Assembly (NCBI GenBank): GCA_963851085.1
Contig: CAWKNX010000010.1
Span: forward strand, 496,001 to 560,000
DNA length: 64,000 nt
Reading direction: 5' to 3'
Source: DATFVJ01 sp963851085
Lineage (GTDB): Bacteria > Actinomycetota > Actinomycetes > Streptosporangiales > Streptosporangiaceae
Shown: piece by piece, positions 29,326 through 38,455 of the stretch
Numbering within the stretch: position 1 is the first letter of the stretch
Layout: the number at the start of each line of letters is the position of its first letter
Position numbers and translations under genes: made by a program
The notes under the pieces: model-generated
Seen by the model: the letters and a program-made list of their open reading frames with translations, nothing else
The model's database searches: none
Told to the model about the DNA's origin: nothing

Positions 29326-30927
29326 TCAGTGACTGGGGCGACGCCGCCTGCGACGGGGCCGTCCGGGCTGGTCGCCCGTTCCGCGTGCCCGTACGGTCTC
29401 GGTTTCAGCGTCGGCGTGGCCTGGCGCGCCGCCGTGCGCGGGGCCGCCGGCATTGTCGGCACGCGGTTCCGCGGAGCCGTTCTGGACAGGCCGCCCGGAC
29501 CGGGTACGACGCCTGACCCGCGCCCGCTTGGCGGTCGTTTCCCGCGGCCGCGGCGCGCGGGACCGCCCGGTCTCCCCGATGTCCTCGACCTCCTCGGCTT
29601 CGAGCCCGGCGCGCTCGCGCTTCGCGCGCGGCAGGGTGCCCGTGGCGGACGGCGGGATGCGCAGCTCCTCGTAGAGCTGCTCCGACGTCGAGTAGATCTC
29701 CGCCGGTTCCGGTTGGCCCAGGCCGAGCGCGGCGTCGATCAGCTTCCAACGTTGCAGGTCGCGCCAGTCGGCGAAGGTCACCGCGACACCGTCGCGGCCG
29801 GCCCGGCCGGTACGGCCGATGCGGTGCAGGTAGGTCTTGTCGTCGTCTGGGCACTCGTAGTTCACGACGTGCGTGACATCGTCGACGTCGAGGCCGCGTG
29901 CGGCGACATCTGTAGCGACGAGCACATCCACCTTCCCGCTGCGGAATGCCCGCAGCGCGCGCTCCCGCTGTCCCTGGCCAAGATCTCCATGCACGGCGGC
30001 GGCCGCGAAACCACGATCGCTGAGCGCGACCGCCACCTGGTCGACGGCACGTTTCGTCTGGCAGAACACCATGGTCAGGCCGCGGTCCTTGGCCTGTAGA
30101 AGGCGCGCGAGCACCTCGATCTTGTCCAGGTGGTGGATGCGGAACACGTGGTGTTCGGTGCTCGGCACCAGTTGAGTTTCGTCGTGCTCCTCGGCCCGCA
30201 CGTTCATCGGCTGCCGCAGGTAGCGCCGTGACAGCGCCACGACCTCGCCCGGCATCGTGGCCGAGAACAGCATGGTCTGCCGCGCCGCAGGGATGAAGTG
30301 GAGGATGCGCTCGATGTCCGGCAGGAAGCCGAGGTCGAGCATCTTGTCGGCCTCGTCGAGCACGAGCGTTTCCACGCGGGAAAGCACGAGGTGACGCTGC
30401 CTGGCAAGGTCGAGGAGCCGGCCCGGGGTGCCGACGACGACGTCGACGCCCGCCTGGAGGGTCTCGATCTGCGGCTCGTACGCGCGGCCGCCGTAGACGG
30501 TCAGTACGCGGGCACCGGCACAGGCACCGGTCGCGGCGTCCGTGAGCCTTTCGCCCGCGGCCTTTATGTCCCCGGCGACCTGGATGGCGAGTTCGCGCGT
30601 CGGCACGATGACGAGCGCGCGGGGCTCGCGGTTGCTCCTCAGCTCGGCGGAGCCGAGCCGCTGCAGCAGCGGGATGCCGAATGCGAGAGTCTTGCCCGTG
30701 CCGGTCCTGGCCTGGCCGATGATGTCATGTCCGCCGAGCGCGATCGGCAGCGTGAGCGACTGGATGGGGAACGCGTAAGTGATCCCTCGCGCTTCGAGCG
30801 CGTCGCATATTGGGTCTATGACGCCGAGATCACGAAACGACAGGGCCGGTGGCTCCGCGGCGTTCCGTTCGTCTGGCGTGCTTTGTTCAGTAAGGGTGTT
30901 GCTTGTCAGGGCTTCCGCCTCCATCAT
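29326..30927 (-). CDS. rhlE: DEAD-box RNA helicase (RhlE-like)
   Basis: 533 residues with all DEAD-box motifs in order: FPIQSLTLP (Q), ARTGTGKT (I), PTRELA (Ia), TPGRL (Ib), LDEADKML (II), FSATM (III), ATDVAARGLD (V) and HRIGRTGRAG (VI). The C-terminal 130 residues are basic and Arg/Gly-rich, a likely RNA-binding tail that may vary in length. It starts from ATG 30927 or 30924. Its neighbourhood with DUF3107 and TetR matches the arrangement around RhlE in mycobacteria. Likely role: RNA remodelling, ribosome assembly or cold response. Confidence 0.92.
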   Translation of the reverse strand: MMEAEALTSNTLTEQSTPDERNAAEPPALSFRDLGVIDPICDALEARGITYAFPIQSLTLPIALGGHDIIGQARTGTGKTLAFGIPLLQRLGSAELRSNREPRALVIVPTRELAIQVAGDIKAAGERLTDAATGACAGARVLTVYGGRAYEPQIETLQAGVDVVVGTPGRLLDLARQRHLVLSRVETLVLDEADKMLDLGFLPDIERILHFIPAARQTMLFSATMPGEVVALSRRYLRQPMNVRAEEHDETQLVPSTEHHVFRIHHLDKIEVLARLLQAKDRGLTMVFCQTKRAVDQVAVALSDRGFAAAAVHGDLGQGQRERALRAFRSGKVDVLVATDVAARGLDVDDVTHVVNYECPDDDKTYLHRIGRTGRAGRDGVAVTFADWRDLQRWKLIDAALGLGQPEPAEIYSTSEQLYEELRIPPSATGTLPRAKRERAGLEAEEVEDIGETGRSRAPRPRETTAKRARVRRRTRSGRPVQNGSAEPRADNAGGPAHGGAPGHADAETETVRARGTGDQPGRPRRRRRRPSH

Positions 30928-31216
30928 GAGGCCGTCAAGCCTCGTGTGCCGCCGGCTCTCGCTGCCTGTCGCCGTGCGTCAACTGAGTGAGGCAGCGGAC
31001 GGTTGGTCCGGGCAATAGCCGGCCGAACGTGTCATGACCGATGCCATCGGTCACCAGATCGTACAACGCCGTCCGGTGGGCCCAAATTCCGATCAAGAGC
31101 CGGGCACATTGTAGCCCGAACGGCCGAGCGGACGGATACGCCCTGTTCATCCTCGCCCCAAACGGCCGTGGGTGCGTCCCCGCCCGCGCCCGCCCGCCGC
31201 CGGGGCCTCCCGAGTG

Positions 31217-31450
31217 TCAGATCGTCGTGCCGAACCCGACCCGCCGCGGCTCGGCGCCGGTGAACTCGATGTACGCGAGCTTGTCTGCGGGTACCAGGAT
31301 CTTGCCGCCCTTCTCGGCGGCGAGGGAGAAGACGGCGGCGTCCCCGCCGCTGAGGGCGCTGGCGAGGTCGAGCTCGATCTGCTCGGCGGGCGTATCGGTC
31401 TCCACGACGAGCTCACGCGCGACTGACTGAATGCCGATCTTGACTTCCAC
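31217..31450 (-). CDS. DUF3107 protein
   Basis: 77 residues starting VEVKIGIQSVARELVVET and ending YIEFTGAEPRRVGFGTT, a small conserved actinobacterial protein of unknown function. GTG 31450 is chosen because GAGAGGAG lies six bases upstream and family members begin exactly here. The 14 extra residues from 31492 are Ala-rich and unconserved. It lies between DEAD-box helicase and TetR genes, as in other actinobacteria. Confidence 0.9.
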   Translation of the reverse strand: MEVKIGIQSVARELVVETDTPAEQIELDLASALSGGDAAVFSLAAEKGGKILVPADKLAYIEFTGAEPRRVGFGTTI

Positions 31451-31564
31451 GGCGCTCCTCTCGGCTGCTGCAGCCGCACGTTCTTGCGCCAAGGTTAGCC
31501 TGCTGGCTGCCTGTTACCCCGTGCGGCAACCAAGGTACCGTCCCGGGCGGAACGCTCGCCTGTT

Positions 31565-32185
31565 TCAGCCGGTGCGCGGCCAGCCGCTGATGCCGCGCCA
31601 GGCGAGCCGCGCCATCAGCTGCTCCGCGGCGTCCTTCGGGAACGCCCGGTTCCCGCTCAGCCAGTACCGGGCGCTCACCTGTGCCATGCCGACGAGGCCC
31701 ATGCCGAGCAGGTGCGCCTCGGCGTCGGAGAGCCCGGCGTCCACGCGGATGATCTGGCTGATCATCTCCGCGCAGTCCTGCAAGGTGCGTTCCAGCCGTG
31801 CCCGCACGGCGGGTTCGTTGCTGAGGTCTGACTCGAACACGAGCCGGAACGCTTCGCCCTCACCCGCGACGAAGTCGAAGAACGCGCCAAACGTGGCGGT
31901 GACCCGCTGTTTGTTGTCGATGGTGGACGCGAGCGCGTTGCGCACCGTCGCGGCAAGCTGGTCCGCACTTTCGTCGAGCAGCGCGAGATATAGCTCCAGC
32001 TTGCCGGGAAAATGCTGGTAGAGCACGGGCTTGCTGACGCCGGCCCGCTCGGCGATCTCGTCCATGGCGGCCGAGTGGTAACCCTGCGAGACGAATACCT
32101 CCTGTGCCGCGTTGAGCAGCTGGCGCCGCCTGGCCGGCCGGGGCAGCCGCGTGCCGCGCGCGCGAGCATCCGGGGTTGCGGTCAC
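31565..32185 (-). CDS. TetR-family transcriptional regulator
   Basis: About 206 residues. The N-terminal helix-turn-helix is RRQLLNAAQEVFVSQGYHSAAMDEIAERAGVSKPVLYQHF in pattern (listed here as RRQLLNAAQEVF then AGVSKPVLYQHF), typical of TetR. The C-terminal domain has the ARYWLSGNR and LAWRGISG segments of the lipid/fatty-acid-related actinobacterial group. GTG 32185 is preferred and follows CGGAGTGTGTG; ATG 32221 would place the start in the putative operator. It is probably autoregulated through the sites at 32205-32287. Confidence 0.85.
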   Translation of the reverse strand: MTATPDARARGTRLPRPARRRQLLNAAQEVFVSQGYHSAAMDEIAERAGVSKPVLYQHFPGKLELYLALLDESADQLAATVRNALASTIDNKQRVTATFGAFFDFVAGEGEAFRLVFESDLSNEPAVRARLERTLQDCAEMISQIIRVDAGLSDAEAHLLGMGLVGMAQVSARYWLSGNRAFPKDAAEQLMARLAWRGISGWPRTG

Positions 32186-32204
32186 CACACACTCCGATTT
32201 GGTA

Positions 32205-32287
32205 GCACTGCCTACGTGCACAGCTGGGTCTTCTGCGATGTCGCCGTAATCCTACGTCCCAGTAGCCAACTGGTCAGCACTACGTGC
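32205..32287. promoter_or_regulatory. Two candidate TetR operators
   Basis: GCACTGCCTACGTGC (32205-32219) and GCACTACGTGC (32277-32287) are inverted repeats sharing GCAC...TACGTGC, just upstream of the tetR start. They are suggestive of autoregulation, with no direct support. Confidence 0.3.
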
Positions 32288-32349
32288 GATGGCAATAGAA
32301 CGCGTCATGATGTCACTTGGAGTATGCGTGACACCGCGCTCCAGCCGGT

Positions 32350-32367
32350 TTCATGATCACGGTAGCT
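32350..32367 (+). repeat. Half copy of the 57-bp palindrome
   Basis: TTCATGATCACGGTAGCT matches the 18-base outer arm of the 57-bp repeat at 16 of 18 positions. The second arm is absent. Confidence 0.4.
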
Positions 32368-32480
32368 ATGCCCGGGCCACGGGGCCTGTTCCGCGGGCAA
32401 GGCCCGCAACGCGGGCAAGGCCCGTGACGCAAGCATGGGTCGGCCCGCATGGGCCGGGACAGCACTCCCGCGCGGGTGCG

Positions 32481-32660
32481 TCAGCGATAGTCGTCCTCGT
32501 CGAGATCGACCGTGCGGCCTTGTTCGGCGGCGTCGGCCTCGTCGGCATCGAGCGGCACCTCGGTCGGCCAGTCCTCGCGCTCCGAATCATCTTCTGGGCG
32601 GAGGCTCTGCTCCTGCTCGATGGCATCGTCGACAGGTGCCTCTATGCCCTTCTCGGTCAT
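32481..32660 (-). CDS. Small acidic conserved protein
   Basis: 59 residues, very acidic, starting MTEKGIEAPVDDAIEQ and ending AAEQGRTVDLDEDDYR. The repeated xPLDADxADAAEQ-type ending is one I have seen in small uncharacterised actinobacterial proteins. ATG 32660 has GGAGGG six bases upstream. No domain or function can be given. Confidence 0.75.
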   Translation of the reverse strand: MTEKGIEAPVDDAIEQEQSLRPEDDSEREDWPTEVPLDADEADAAEQGRTVDLDEDDYR

Positions 32661-32811
32661 CCGCCGCCCTCCTTGATCCACTTAGGGAGCCCGCGGTTGC
32701 CGGTTCCTCGCCTTCAGCGTACGGCCCGGGCCGCTGGGCCCGGGCCCTGGCCCGGGCCCAGCCGGTCGGCGGGCGCGGGCCGTGGTGTCGCCCGGCGGGT
32801 CGGCGGGCCGG

Positions 32812-34205
32812 TCAGGCTTCCGCCGCGACCATGGACAGGCGCTCCGCAAGTTCGCGAAGGGGCGGTTCGATGGCCTCCGCGTAGGTGGGAAACGCGTGCA
32901 CCACATCGGCGAGCACGGTCACCGGGATCTGCGCACGGATCGCCACACTCACTTCGCCCATCCACTCCTCCGCCTGAGGGCCCACCGCCGCCGCGCCGAC
33001 GAGCGTGCCCTCCCCGGCGTCGGCGTAGAGCTCCAGACGTCCTCTGTCGTCGTCCTCCACCGTCGCGCGCGCCGTCTCTGCCAGGTCGAAACCCGCGGTT
33101 ACCAAGTCGAGGCCGGCTGCTGCGCCGAACCGCGGGGATACGCCGGCCGCGAAGACCGATGGTGTGGTGTACACGAGGCGCGGGATGCCGCGGTACTCCG
33201 CCTCCCGCCGGTTGCCGAGCAGATTGGCCGTGACGATCCGGGCCTGGTACCTGGCGGTGTGCGTGAACGGCGCGATCCCGGTGACATCTCCCGCGGCCCA
33301 GACCCGGCTGCCCCCGACCCGGTGATCTTCCCGGACGGCGACCTGGCAGCACGAGTCGATGCGCAGGACCAGGTCGGGTCCGGTCTCGATGCCGAGCACG
33401 TCGAGGCCGAGCCCGCCCACCCGTGGCCGTCGCCCGGTGGCGAGCAGCACGCGGTCGGCGTGGATCTGGCCGCCGTCGGCCAGTGCAAGCCGCAGGCCGG
33501 AATCGGTGCGCTCCGCGCCCGTCGCGGCGTGGCCCAGGCGCACGTCGGCACCCATCCGCCGCAAGGCGTCCGCGAGGATCTCGCCGGTGAAAGCTGCTTC
33601 GTCCGGAAGCAGTGAATCGGCCGCCTCGACCAGCGTGACCTGCGAACCGAACGCGGCGAAGATCTGGGCAAGCTCGCAGCCGACGCGACCGCCGCCGAGC
33701 ACGATGAGGCGGCGGGGGAGATCCGGGCAGGTCAGCGCGTCCGCACTGGTCCAGGTGGGGACGTCGGCCAGGCCGGCAAGCGCGGGAGCGACGGGTTCGC
33801 TGCCCGTCGCGATCACCAGGTCGCCATAGCTGAGCTCGGCGATGTCCGGGCCGCGGGGCCCCGGACCAGCGGCGGCACCCATGCGCTCGACCTGGACGGT
33901 GCCCGGTTTGACCACGCGGCCGGTGCCACGGACGAGCGTCACGCCCGCCGCCGCGAGCCTGGCCGCAGCCGCGGCGTCGTCGAGATGGCCGGTGATTTCG
34001 TCGCGGCGTGCGATCGCGTGCTCCCATGTCTCACCGCGGCGTGCCGACTGCAGCAGCGACTTCGAAGGCATGCACGCGAGATAGGGAGACTCGCCGCCGA
34101 CCAGGCCGGCCTCGATGACCGCGGCGGGCCGGCCTTCGCCACCTCGGTGGCAACATGCGTGCCTGCCGCTCCCGCGCCAAGCACGATGACGTCGAAATCG
34201 GGCAT
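32812..34205 (-). pseudogene. FAD/NAD(P)-dependent pyridine-nucleotide-disulfide oxidoreductase, frameshift near N-terminus
   Basis: The ATG at 34205 follows GGAGGG and opens MPDFDVIVLGAGAAGTHVA, an FAD-binding Rossmann motif. The rest of the protein, from PAAVIEAGLVGGES onward, is in another frame that is open to 32812: second Rossmann motif LIVLGGGRVGCELAQIF, WAAGDVTG and a complete dimerisation domain ending HAFPTYAEA. One indel near 34130, in a GC-rich run, joins them into about 464 residues. The redox motif reads GGESPYLACMPSKS, so the first Cys of the usual CxxxxC pair is Ser. Without the disulfide it would act as a diaphorase-like enzyme. Confidence 0.8.
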
Positions 34206-34541
34206 ACCCCCACCCTCCTGGCTCGCCCGCCCGCATCACCCCGGCATGACACCGGTCGCTCCAAGGGAGGGCCGAGTGCGTTTATCATCGCAGGCGCCAC
34301 CGCGGCGATGGCGCTGGTCCGATGGATCGCCTTGCGCGGTGATCAGGGGCGCTACGCTGCAGCTGACACCCGCGGCACTGAGATCCGTAGCCGTAAGATC
34401 CGCACTCGTGGTGCCGGTGATCCATATTCGCATCGCATGCCAACGCCGGCCCACTTATAACCATCGAACATATTGTCGATAGCGTAAACCTGGACAAGTA
34501 TGGATTGATGGGAGGCAGCGCCAGACGGGTAGGGACTGACT
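34206..34541. other. Divergent intergenic region upstream of ku
   Basis: 336 bases without a gene. The 60 bases at 34455-34515 are AT-rich relative to the surroundings and carry the LexA-like site listed next. GGGTAGGGA at 34529-34537 is the ku ribosome site. Confidence 0.5.
34464..34479. promoter_or_regulatory. LexA/SOS-box-like palindrome upstream of ku
   Basis: TCGAAC-ATAT-TGTCGA matches the actinobacterial SOS consensus TCGAAC-N4-GTTCGA at 10 of 12 fixed positions, inside the larger symmetry ATCGA...TCGAT. It lies 63 bases before the ku start. Confidence 0.35.
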
Positions 34542-35417
34542 ATGCGCAGCATCTGGAAGGGCACGATCTCGTTCGGCCTCGTCACCATCCCGGTGAAGGT
34601 CTATTCGGCCACCGAGCAGCGTGACATCACGTTCCGTCAGGTCCACCGCGCGGACGGCGGCCAGATCAAGTTCAAGCGGATCTGCTCCGCCTGCGGCGAG
34701 GAGGTGCCGTACGCGGACGTGGCGAAGGGGTATCCCCTGCCGACCGGGGAGATGGTGGTGCTTACGGACGACGATCTCGCTGGCCTCCCGCTCGCCACCG
34801 GCCGCACCATCGAGGTGCTCCAGTTCACGCCGGCCGACCAGATCGACCCCATCCTGTTCGCGAAGTCCTACTACCTGGAACCGGAAGCTGTGGGTATCCG
34901 CCCGTACGTACTGCTGCGCACGGCGCTCGAACGGTCCGGGCGGGTAGCCGTCGTGAAGATGGCCTTGCGGCAGCGCGAGTCCCTCGCGACGCTCCGGGTC
35001 AGGGACGGTGTCTTCGTGCTTGAGACCATGCTCTGGCCTGACGAGGTCCGCACCCCCGAATTCCCGTTCCTCGACGAGGACATCGGTGTGCGCGCACAGG
35101 AACTGAAGATGGCCGCGTCCTTGATCGACACCATGACGGGCGATTTCGACCCCTCCCAGTACCGCGACGAGTACCGCGAAGCACTCGAGCAGCTGATCGA
35201 GGCGAAGGTCAGCGGCCATGAGGCGGTCATGCCGGCCGAAGCACCCGGCGAAGCGGTCCCCGCGGAGGATCTCATCGCCGCGTTGCGCGCGAGCGTCGAA
35301 GCGGCGAAGGCACGCGACGGCGGAGGCGGCGACGACGCCGAATCACGCGGCGCCGCGGCGCGCAAGCGGGGTAAGCGCAAGAAGGACGATGTCGCGGCCA
35401 GCGGCGGTCGGCGTTAA
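34542..35417 (+). CDS. ku: Ku protein, non-homologous end joining
   Basis: 291 residues starting MRSIWKGTISFGLVTIPVKV, the invariant start of bacterial Ku. It continues with the FKRICSACGEEVPY zinc-ribbon-like loop and the bridge/pillar sequence LRTALERSGRVAVVKM. The last 40 residues are Lys/Arg-rich (RKRGKRKKDD), the extended C-terminus that binds DNA and LigD. The homodimer encircles double-strand ends. No ligD lies in the window. A frame of the hydrolase gene follows at once, but its start is 74 bases downstream. Confidence 0.95.
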   Translation: MRSIWKGTISFGLVTIPVKVYSATEQRDITFRQVHRADGGQIKFKRICSACGEEVPYADVAKGYPLPTGEMVVLTDDDLAGLPLATGRTIEVLQFTPADQIDPILFAKSYYLEPEAVGIRPYVLLRTALERSGRVAVVKMALRQRESLATLRVRDGVFVLETMLWPDEVRTPEFPFLDEDIGVRAQELKMAASLIDTMTGDFDPSQYRDEYREALEQLIEAKVSGHEAVMPAEAPGEAVPAEDLIAALRASVEAAKARDGGGGDDAESRGAAARKRGKRKKDDVAASGGRR

Positions 35418-35490
35418 ATGCGGGAACAGAATGATCCCGAACGGCGGCGCGCAGTGGCACGCCCGGGCCAGGCGGCCGGACCGGGCCCAG

Positions 35491-36564
35491 ATGGCTGAAC
35501 CGATCCCGCTGTGGGCCGGGCGGCTTGTCAGCATCGGGGACCGTGAGGTCTTCGTGCGCAGCGCCGCCATCGACCCCGCAGCCGGCATCCCCGCCGAGCC
35601 CGCCCTTTACGTGCACGGGCTCGGCGGCTCGGCGGCCAACTGGACGGACCTGATGGCCCTGCTCGGCGGGCACGCGGCCGAGGCGGTGCCTGGCGAAAGC
35701 GCTGCGCTCCCGCCAGCAGGCGCCGGCGCCCCTGGCACCGTCCGCACCGACGATGCTGGCGCCGGCTGCGCTGTGGCGGGAGCGGTCCTCCTTGATGGCG
35801 AAGCGGTCGACCTGCCAGGGTTTGGCTTCTCACCGCCGCCACCCGACCGCGACTACTCGATCAGCGGATACGCCAGGACCCTGGCCCGTCTCGTCGAGCG
35901 GCGTGGCCGCGGTCCCGTGCACCTGTTCGGCAACTCGCTCGGCGGTGCCGTGTGCACACGCCTGGCCGCGCGCCGTCCCGACCTCGTGCGGACGCTGACC
36001 CTTGTTTCACCCGCCCTGCCCGATCTGCGCCCGAGGCCTGCCACGATCCGGTTTCCTGTGCTCCTCGTGCCGCGGCTCGGCGACCGGCTGATGAGCCAGC
36101 TCCGCGCGCATCCCGCGCAGGCCAGGGTGGCGGCAACGGTTGATCTCGTCTATTTCGATCCCAGGCGGATGCACCCGGTGCGGCGCGGTGAAGAGATCGA
36201 CGAGGTTGTCCGGAGGGACGCACTCGATTACGCGGATGCGGTGGTGCTCGGCGCCGCGCGCGCGATCGTCAAGGAGTATCTCCGCGTCGGCCGTGCGTCC
36301 CTGTGGCACGATGCCGCCCAGGTCAAAGCCCCGGTACTCGCCATCTTCGGCAGCCACGACCGGCTCGTGGACCGTCGGCTGGCCAGCCGGGCGGCCCGCA
36401 AGTTCCGCACGGGAAGGAGCGTCCTGCTGATGCGGACCGGGCATGCCGGCATGATGGAGGACCCAGCTGCGGTGGCGCGTGAGGTGCGCGCATTCCTGCG
36501 TGATCACGCGGCGAGTGCAAGCCGCGCCGGGCGTGCCCGCCTGCCGGAACCAGAGACCCGCTGA
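35491..36564 (+). CDS. Alpha/beta hydrolase
   Basis: 357 residues. ALYVHGLGGSAANW is the oxyanion-hole strand, HLFGNSLGGAV the nucleophile elbow (Ser), GSHDRLVD the acid strand and RTGHAGMMEDP the catalytic His. A 40-residue Ala/Gly-rich insertion (GAGAPGTVRTDDAGAG) separates the first motif from DLPGFGFS. Family members include esterases, lipases and epoxide hydrolases, so substrate is not predictable. It is located before moeZ, as in related genomes where a lipV-type esterase sits nearby. Confidence 0.85.
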   Translation: MAEPIPLWAGRLVSIGDREVFVRSAAIDPAAGIPAEPALYVHGLGGSAANWTDLMALLGGHAAEAVPGESAALPPAGAGAPGTVRTDDAGAGCAVAGAVLLDGEAVDLPGFGFSPPPPDRDYSISGYARTLARLVERRGRGPVHLFGNSLGGAVCTRLAARRPDLVRTLTLVSPALPDLRPRPATIRFPVLLVPRLGDRLMSQLRAHPAQARVAATVDLVYFDPRRMHPVRRGEEIDEVVRRDALDYADAVVLGAARAIVKEYLRVGRASLWHDAAQVKAPVLAIFGSHDRLVDRRLASRAARKFRTGRSVLLMRTGHAGMMEDPAAVAREVRAFLRDHAASASRAGRARLPEPETR

Positions 36565-36853
36565 CGCGGGCTCATCGCACGGCTGTCAACGTTGTACCCG
36601 TCACGTGCGCTTCAAGATCCGTGACCAGCTCGGCAAGGGGTCCGTACCAGGATGTGCGACGATAGGGCGGCTTCCGCGCCCGGCCTAGCCGCCCTTGGCC
36701 TGGCGGCGGGGCACGGGGAACGGATTTCGGGGAATGCGCCGCCCGGGCGGCCGGGTTGACGTACTGCGGAACGGCCTCGCCGCGTACCGGCGGGCTGGTT
36801 CCACCGGCACGCGGAACCTGAGGAAGCCCTGTAGAGAGCGGAAAGAGAGCATC

Positions 36854-37987
36854 GTGTCGCTGCCACCCCTGGTCGAGCCCGCGGAAGGGCTTACTGTCGA
36901 CGAGGTCCGGCGTTACTCCCGGCACCTGATCATCCCCGACGTCGGGATGTCCGGGCAGAAGCGGCTGAAGAACGCCAAAGTGCTGGTTGTGGGCGCGGGC
37001 GGTCTCGGGTCGCCGGCCCTCATGTACCTCGCGGCAGCCGGCGTCGGCACGCTCGGCATCGTCGACTTCGACGTCGTCGACGAGTCCAACCTCCAGCGTC
37101 AGATCATCCACGGCCAGGCCGACGTCGGCCGGCTGAAGGCCGAGTCCGCGCGGGACACCGTGCGGGAGATCAACCCGTTTACCGAGGTGGTCCTGCACCC
37201 CGAACGGCTCGACTCGGACAACGCGATGAGAGTCTTCGAGCCGTACGACATCATCGTCGATGGCACGGACAATTTCGCTACCAGATACCTGGTGAACGAC
37301 GCCTGCGTGCTGCTCGGCAAGCCGTATGTCTGGGGATCGATCTACCGCTTCGATGGCCAGGCGAGCGTGTTCTGGGCCGAGTACGGACCCTGCTACCGGT
37401 GCCTGTACCCCGAGCCTCCGCCACCCGGCATGGTGCCGTCCTGCGCGGAAGGCGGCGTGCTGGGAGTGCTCTGCGCATCCGTCGGATCGATCCAGGTCAA
37501 CGAGGCCATCAAGGTGATCGCCGGGATAGGCGACCCGCTCGTGGGGCGCCTGATGATCTACGACGCGCTCGAGATGAGCTACCGGTCGGTGAAGGTCAAG
37601 AAGGATCCCGAGTGCCCGGTGTGCGGCAAGAACCCGTCGATTACCGAACTGATCGACTACGACGCGTTCTGCGGCACCGTCTCAGCGGAGGCCCAGGAGG
37701 CGGCGGTCGGATCGACGATTACCGCCCGCGAGCTGAAGACGATGCTGGACGGGAACGAGGACATCTTCCTCGTGGACGTGCGGGAGCCGAACGAGTACGA
37801 GATCGTCTCGATCCCTGGTGCGAAGCTCATCCCCAAGGGCGAGTTCCTTTCCGGCGCGGCGCTTGAGTCGCTGCCCCAGGACAAGCGGATAGTCCTGCAC
37901 TGCAAGACAGGTGTCCGCTCCGCGGAGTGTCTCGCCGTCGTGAAGAGCGCCGGCTTCTCCGACGCCGTGCACGTCGGGGGGGCGTGA
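36854..37987 (+). CDS. moeZ: MoeZ: ThiF/MoeB-type adenylyltransferase with rhodanese domain
   Basis: Residues 1-270 are an E1-like adenylyltransferase: VLVVGAGGLGSPAL nucleotide loop, ESNLQRQ and zinc Cys CYRCLYPE plus CPVCG. Residues 285-377 are a rhodanese domain with catalytic Cys in LHCKTGVRS. It adenylates and sulfurates small sulfur carriers (MoaD, ThiS, CysO) for molybdopterin and thiamine/cysteine synthesis. Start is GTG 36854 with GAAAGAGAG upstream. The frame ends prematurely at 37987 directly after seven G. Removing the shift restores VIAWINQVDPSLPAY and a stop at 38031, the normal family C-terminus, so a one-base deletion in the G-run is almost certain. Confidence 0.93.
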   Translation: MSLPPLVEPAEGLTVDEVRRYSRHLIIPDVGMSGQKRLKNAKVLVVGAGGLGSPALMYLAAAGVGTLGIVDFDVVDESNLQRQIIHGQADVGRLKAESARDTVREINPFTEVVLHPERLDSDNAMRVFEPYDIIVDGTDNFATRYLVNDACVLLGKPYVWGSIYRFDGQASVFWAEYGPCYRCLYPEPPPPGMVPSCAEGGVLGVLCASVGSIQVNEAIKVIAGIGDPLVGRLMIYDALEMSYRSVKVKKDPECPVCGKNPSITELIDYDAFCGTVSAEAQEAAVGSTITARELKTMLDGNEDIFLVDVREPNEYEIVSIPGAKLIPKGEFLSGAALESLPQDKRIVLHCKTGVRSAECLAVVKSAGFSDAVHVGGA

Positions 37988-38455
37988 TCGCATGGATCAA
38001 CCAGGTGGACCCCTCGCTCCCCGCCTACTGAGCCCCCGCGCCAGACAAGCGCCCTGCTTGATCGTTGGTCCCCTGGGGCCGCCATGGCACGGCTGTCGAG
38101 GCGTGCCATCGAACCCACGTCAAGATCATTTGCGGGCTTTCATGATCGCGGTAACTTTTCGGCGATATGTGCGGAAAAGTTACCGCGATCATGAAAGCCG
38201 CCGTGGGTCAAGGCGATGCTGTGGGTGTGCCGTCGCGCTATCCGTGCGATTGGTGCATATTGACAGCCGTGGGATAGCGCCTCTGCGGGCCATGCATCGC
38301 GGCGAATGGCGAAGCTACCGACGGGTAACAAAGGCTCGGTGGCCGAAGACCAACGATTGTGCGGCAGGCTGCAATACGGGGTCTGCTGTGGCCGAATCCG
38401 CAGGGTGACGGCGCCGTCGAGGCAAAGTGTCCGAATGAGGCCGTAACATGCCCAT
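37988..38455. other. Intergenic region after moeZ
   Basis: 468 bases. The first 44 are the displaced moeZ C-terminal codons. The 57-bp palindrome copy 2 lies at 38139-38195. The stretch 38252-38276 resembles the sequence after palindrome copy 1 (GGTGCATATTG versus GGTACATATTG). No gene is seen. Confidence 0.6.
38139..38195. repeat. 57-bp palindromic repeat, copy 2
   Basis: The arms are 25 perfect bases if extended (38136-38160 with 38174-38198), around GGCGATATGTGCG. Length and outer arms equal copies 1 and 3; the inner bases differ. It lies about 110 bases after the restored moeZ stop. Confidence 0.85.
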
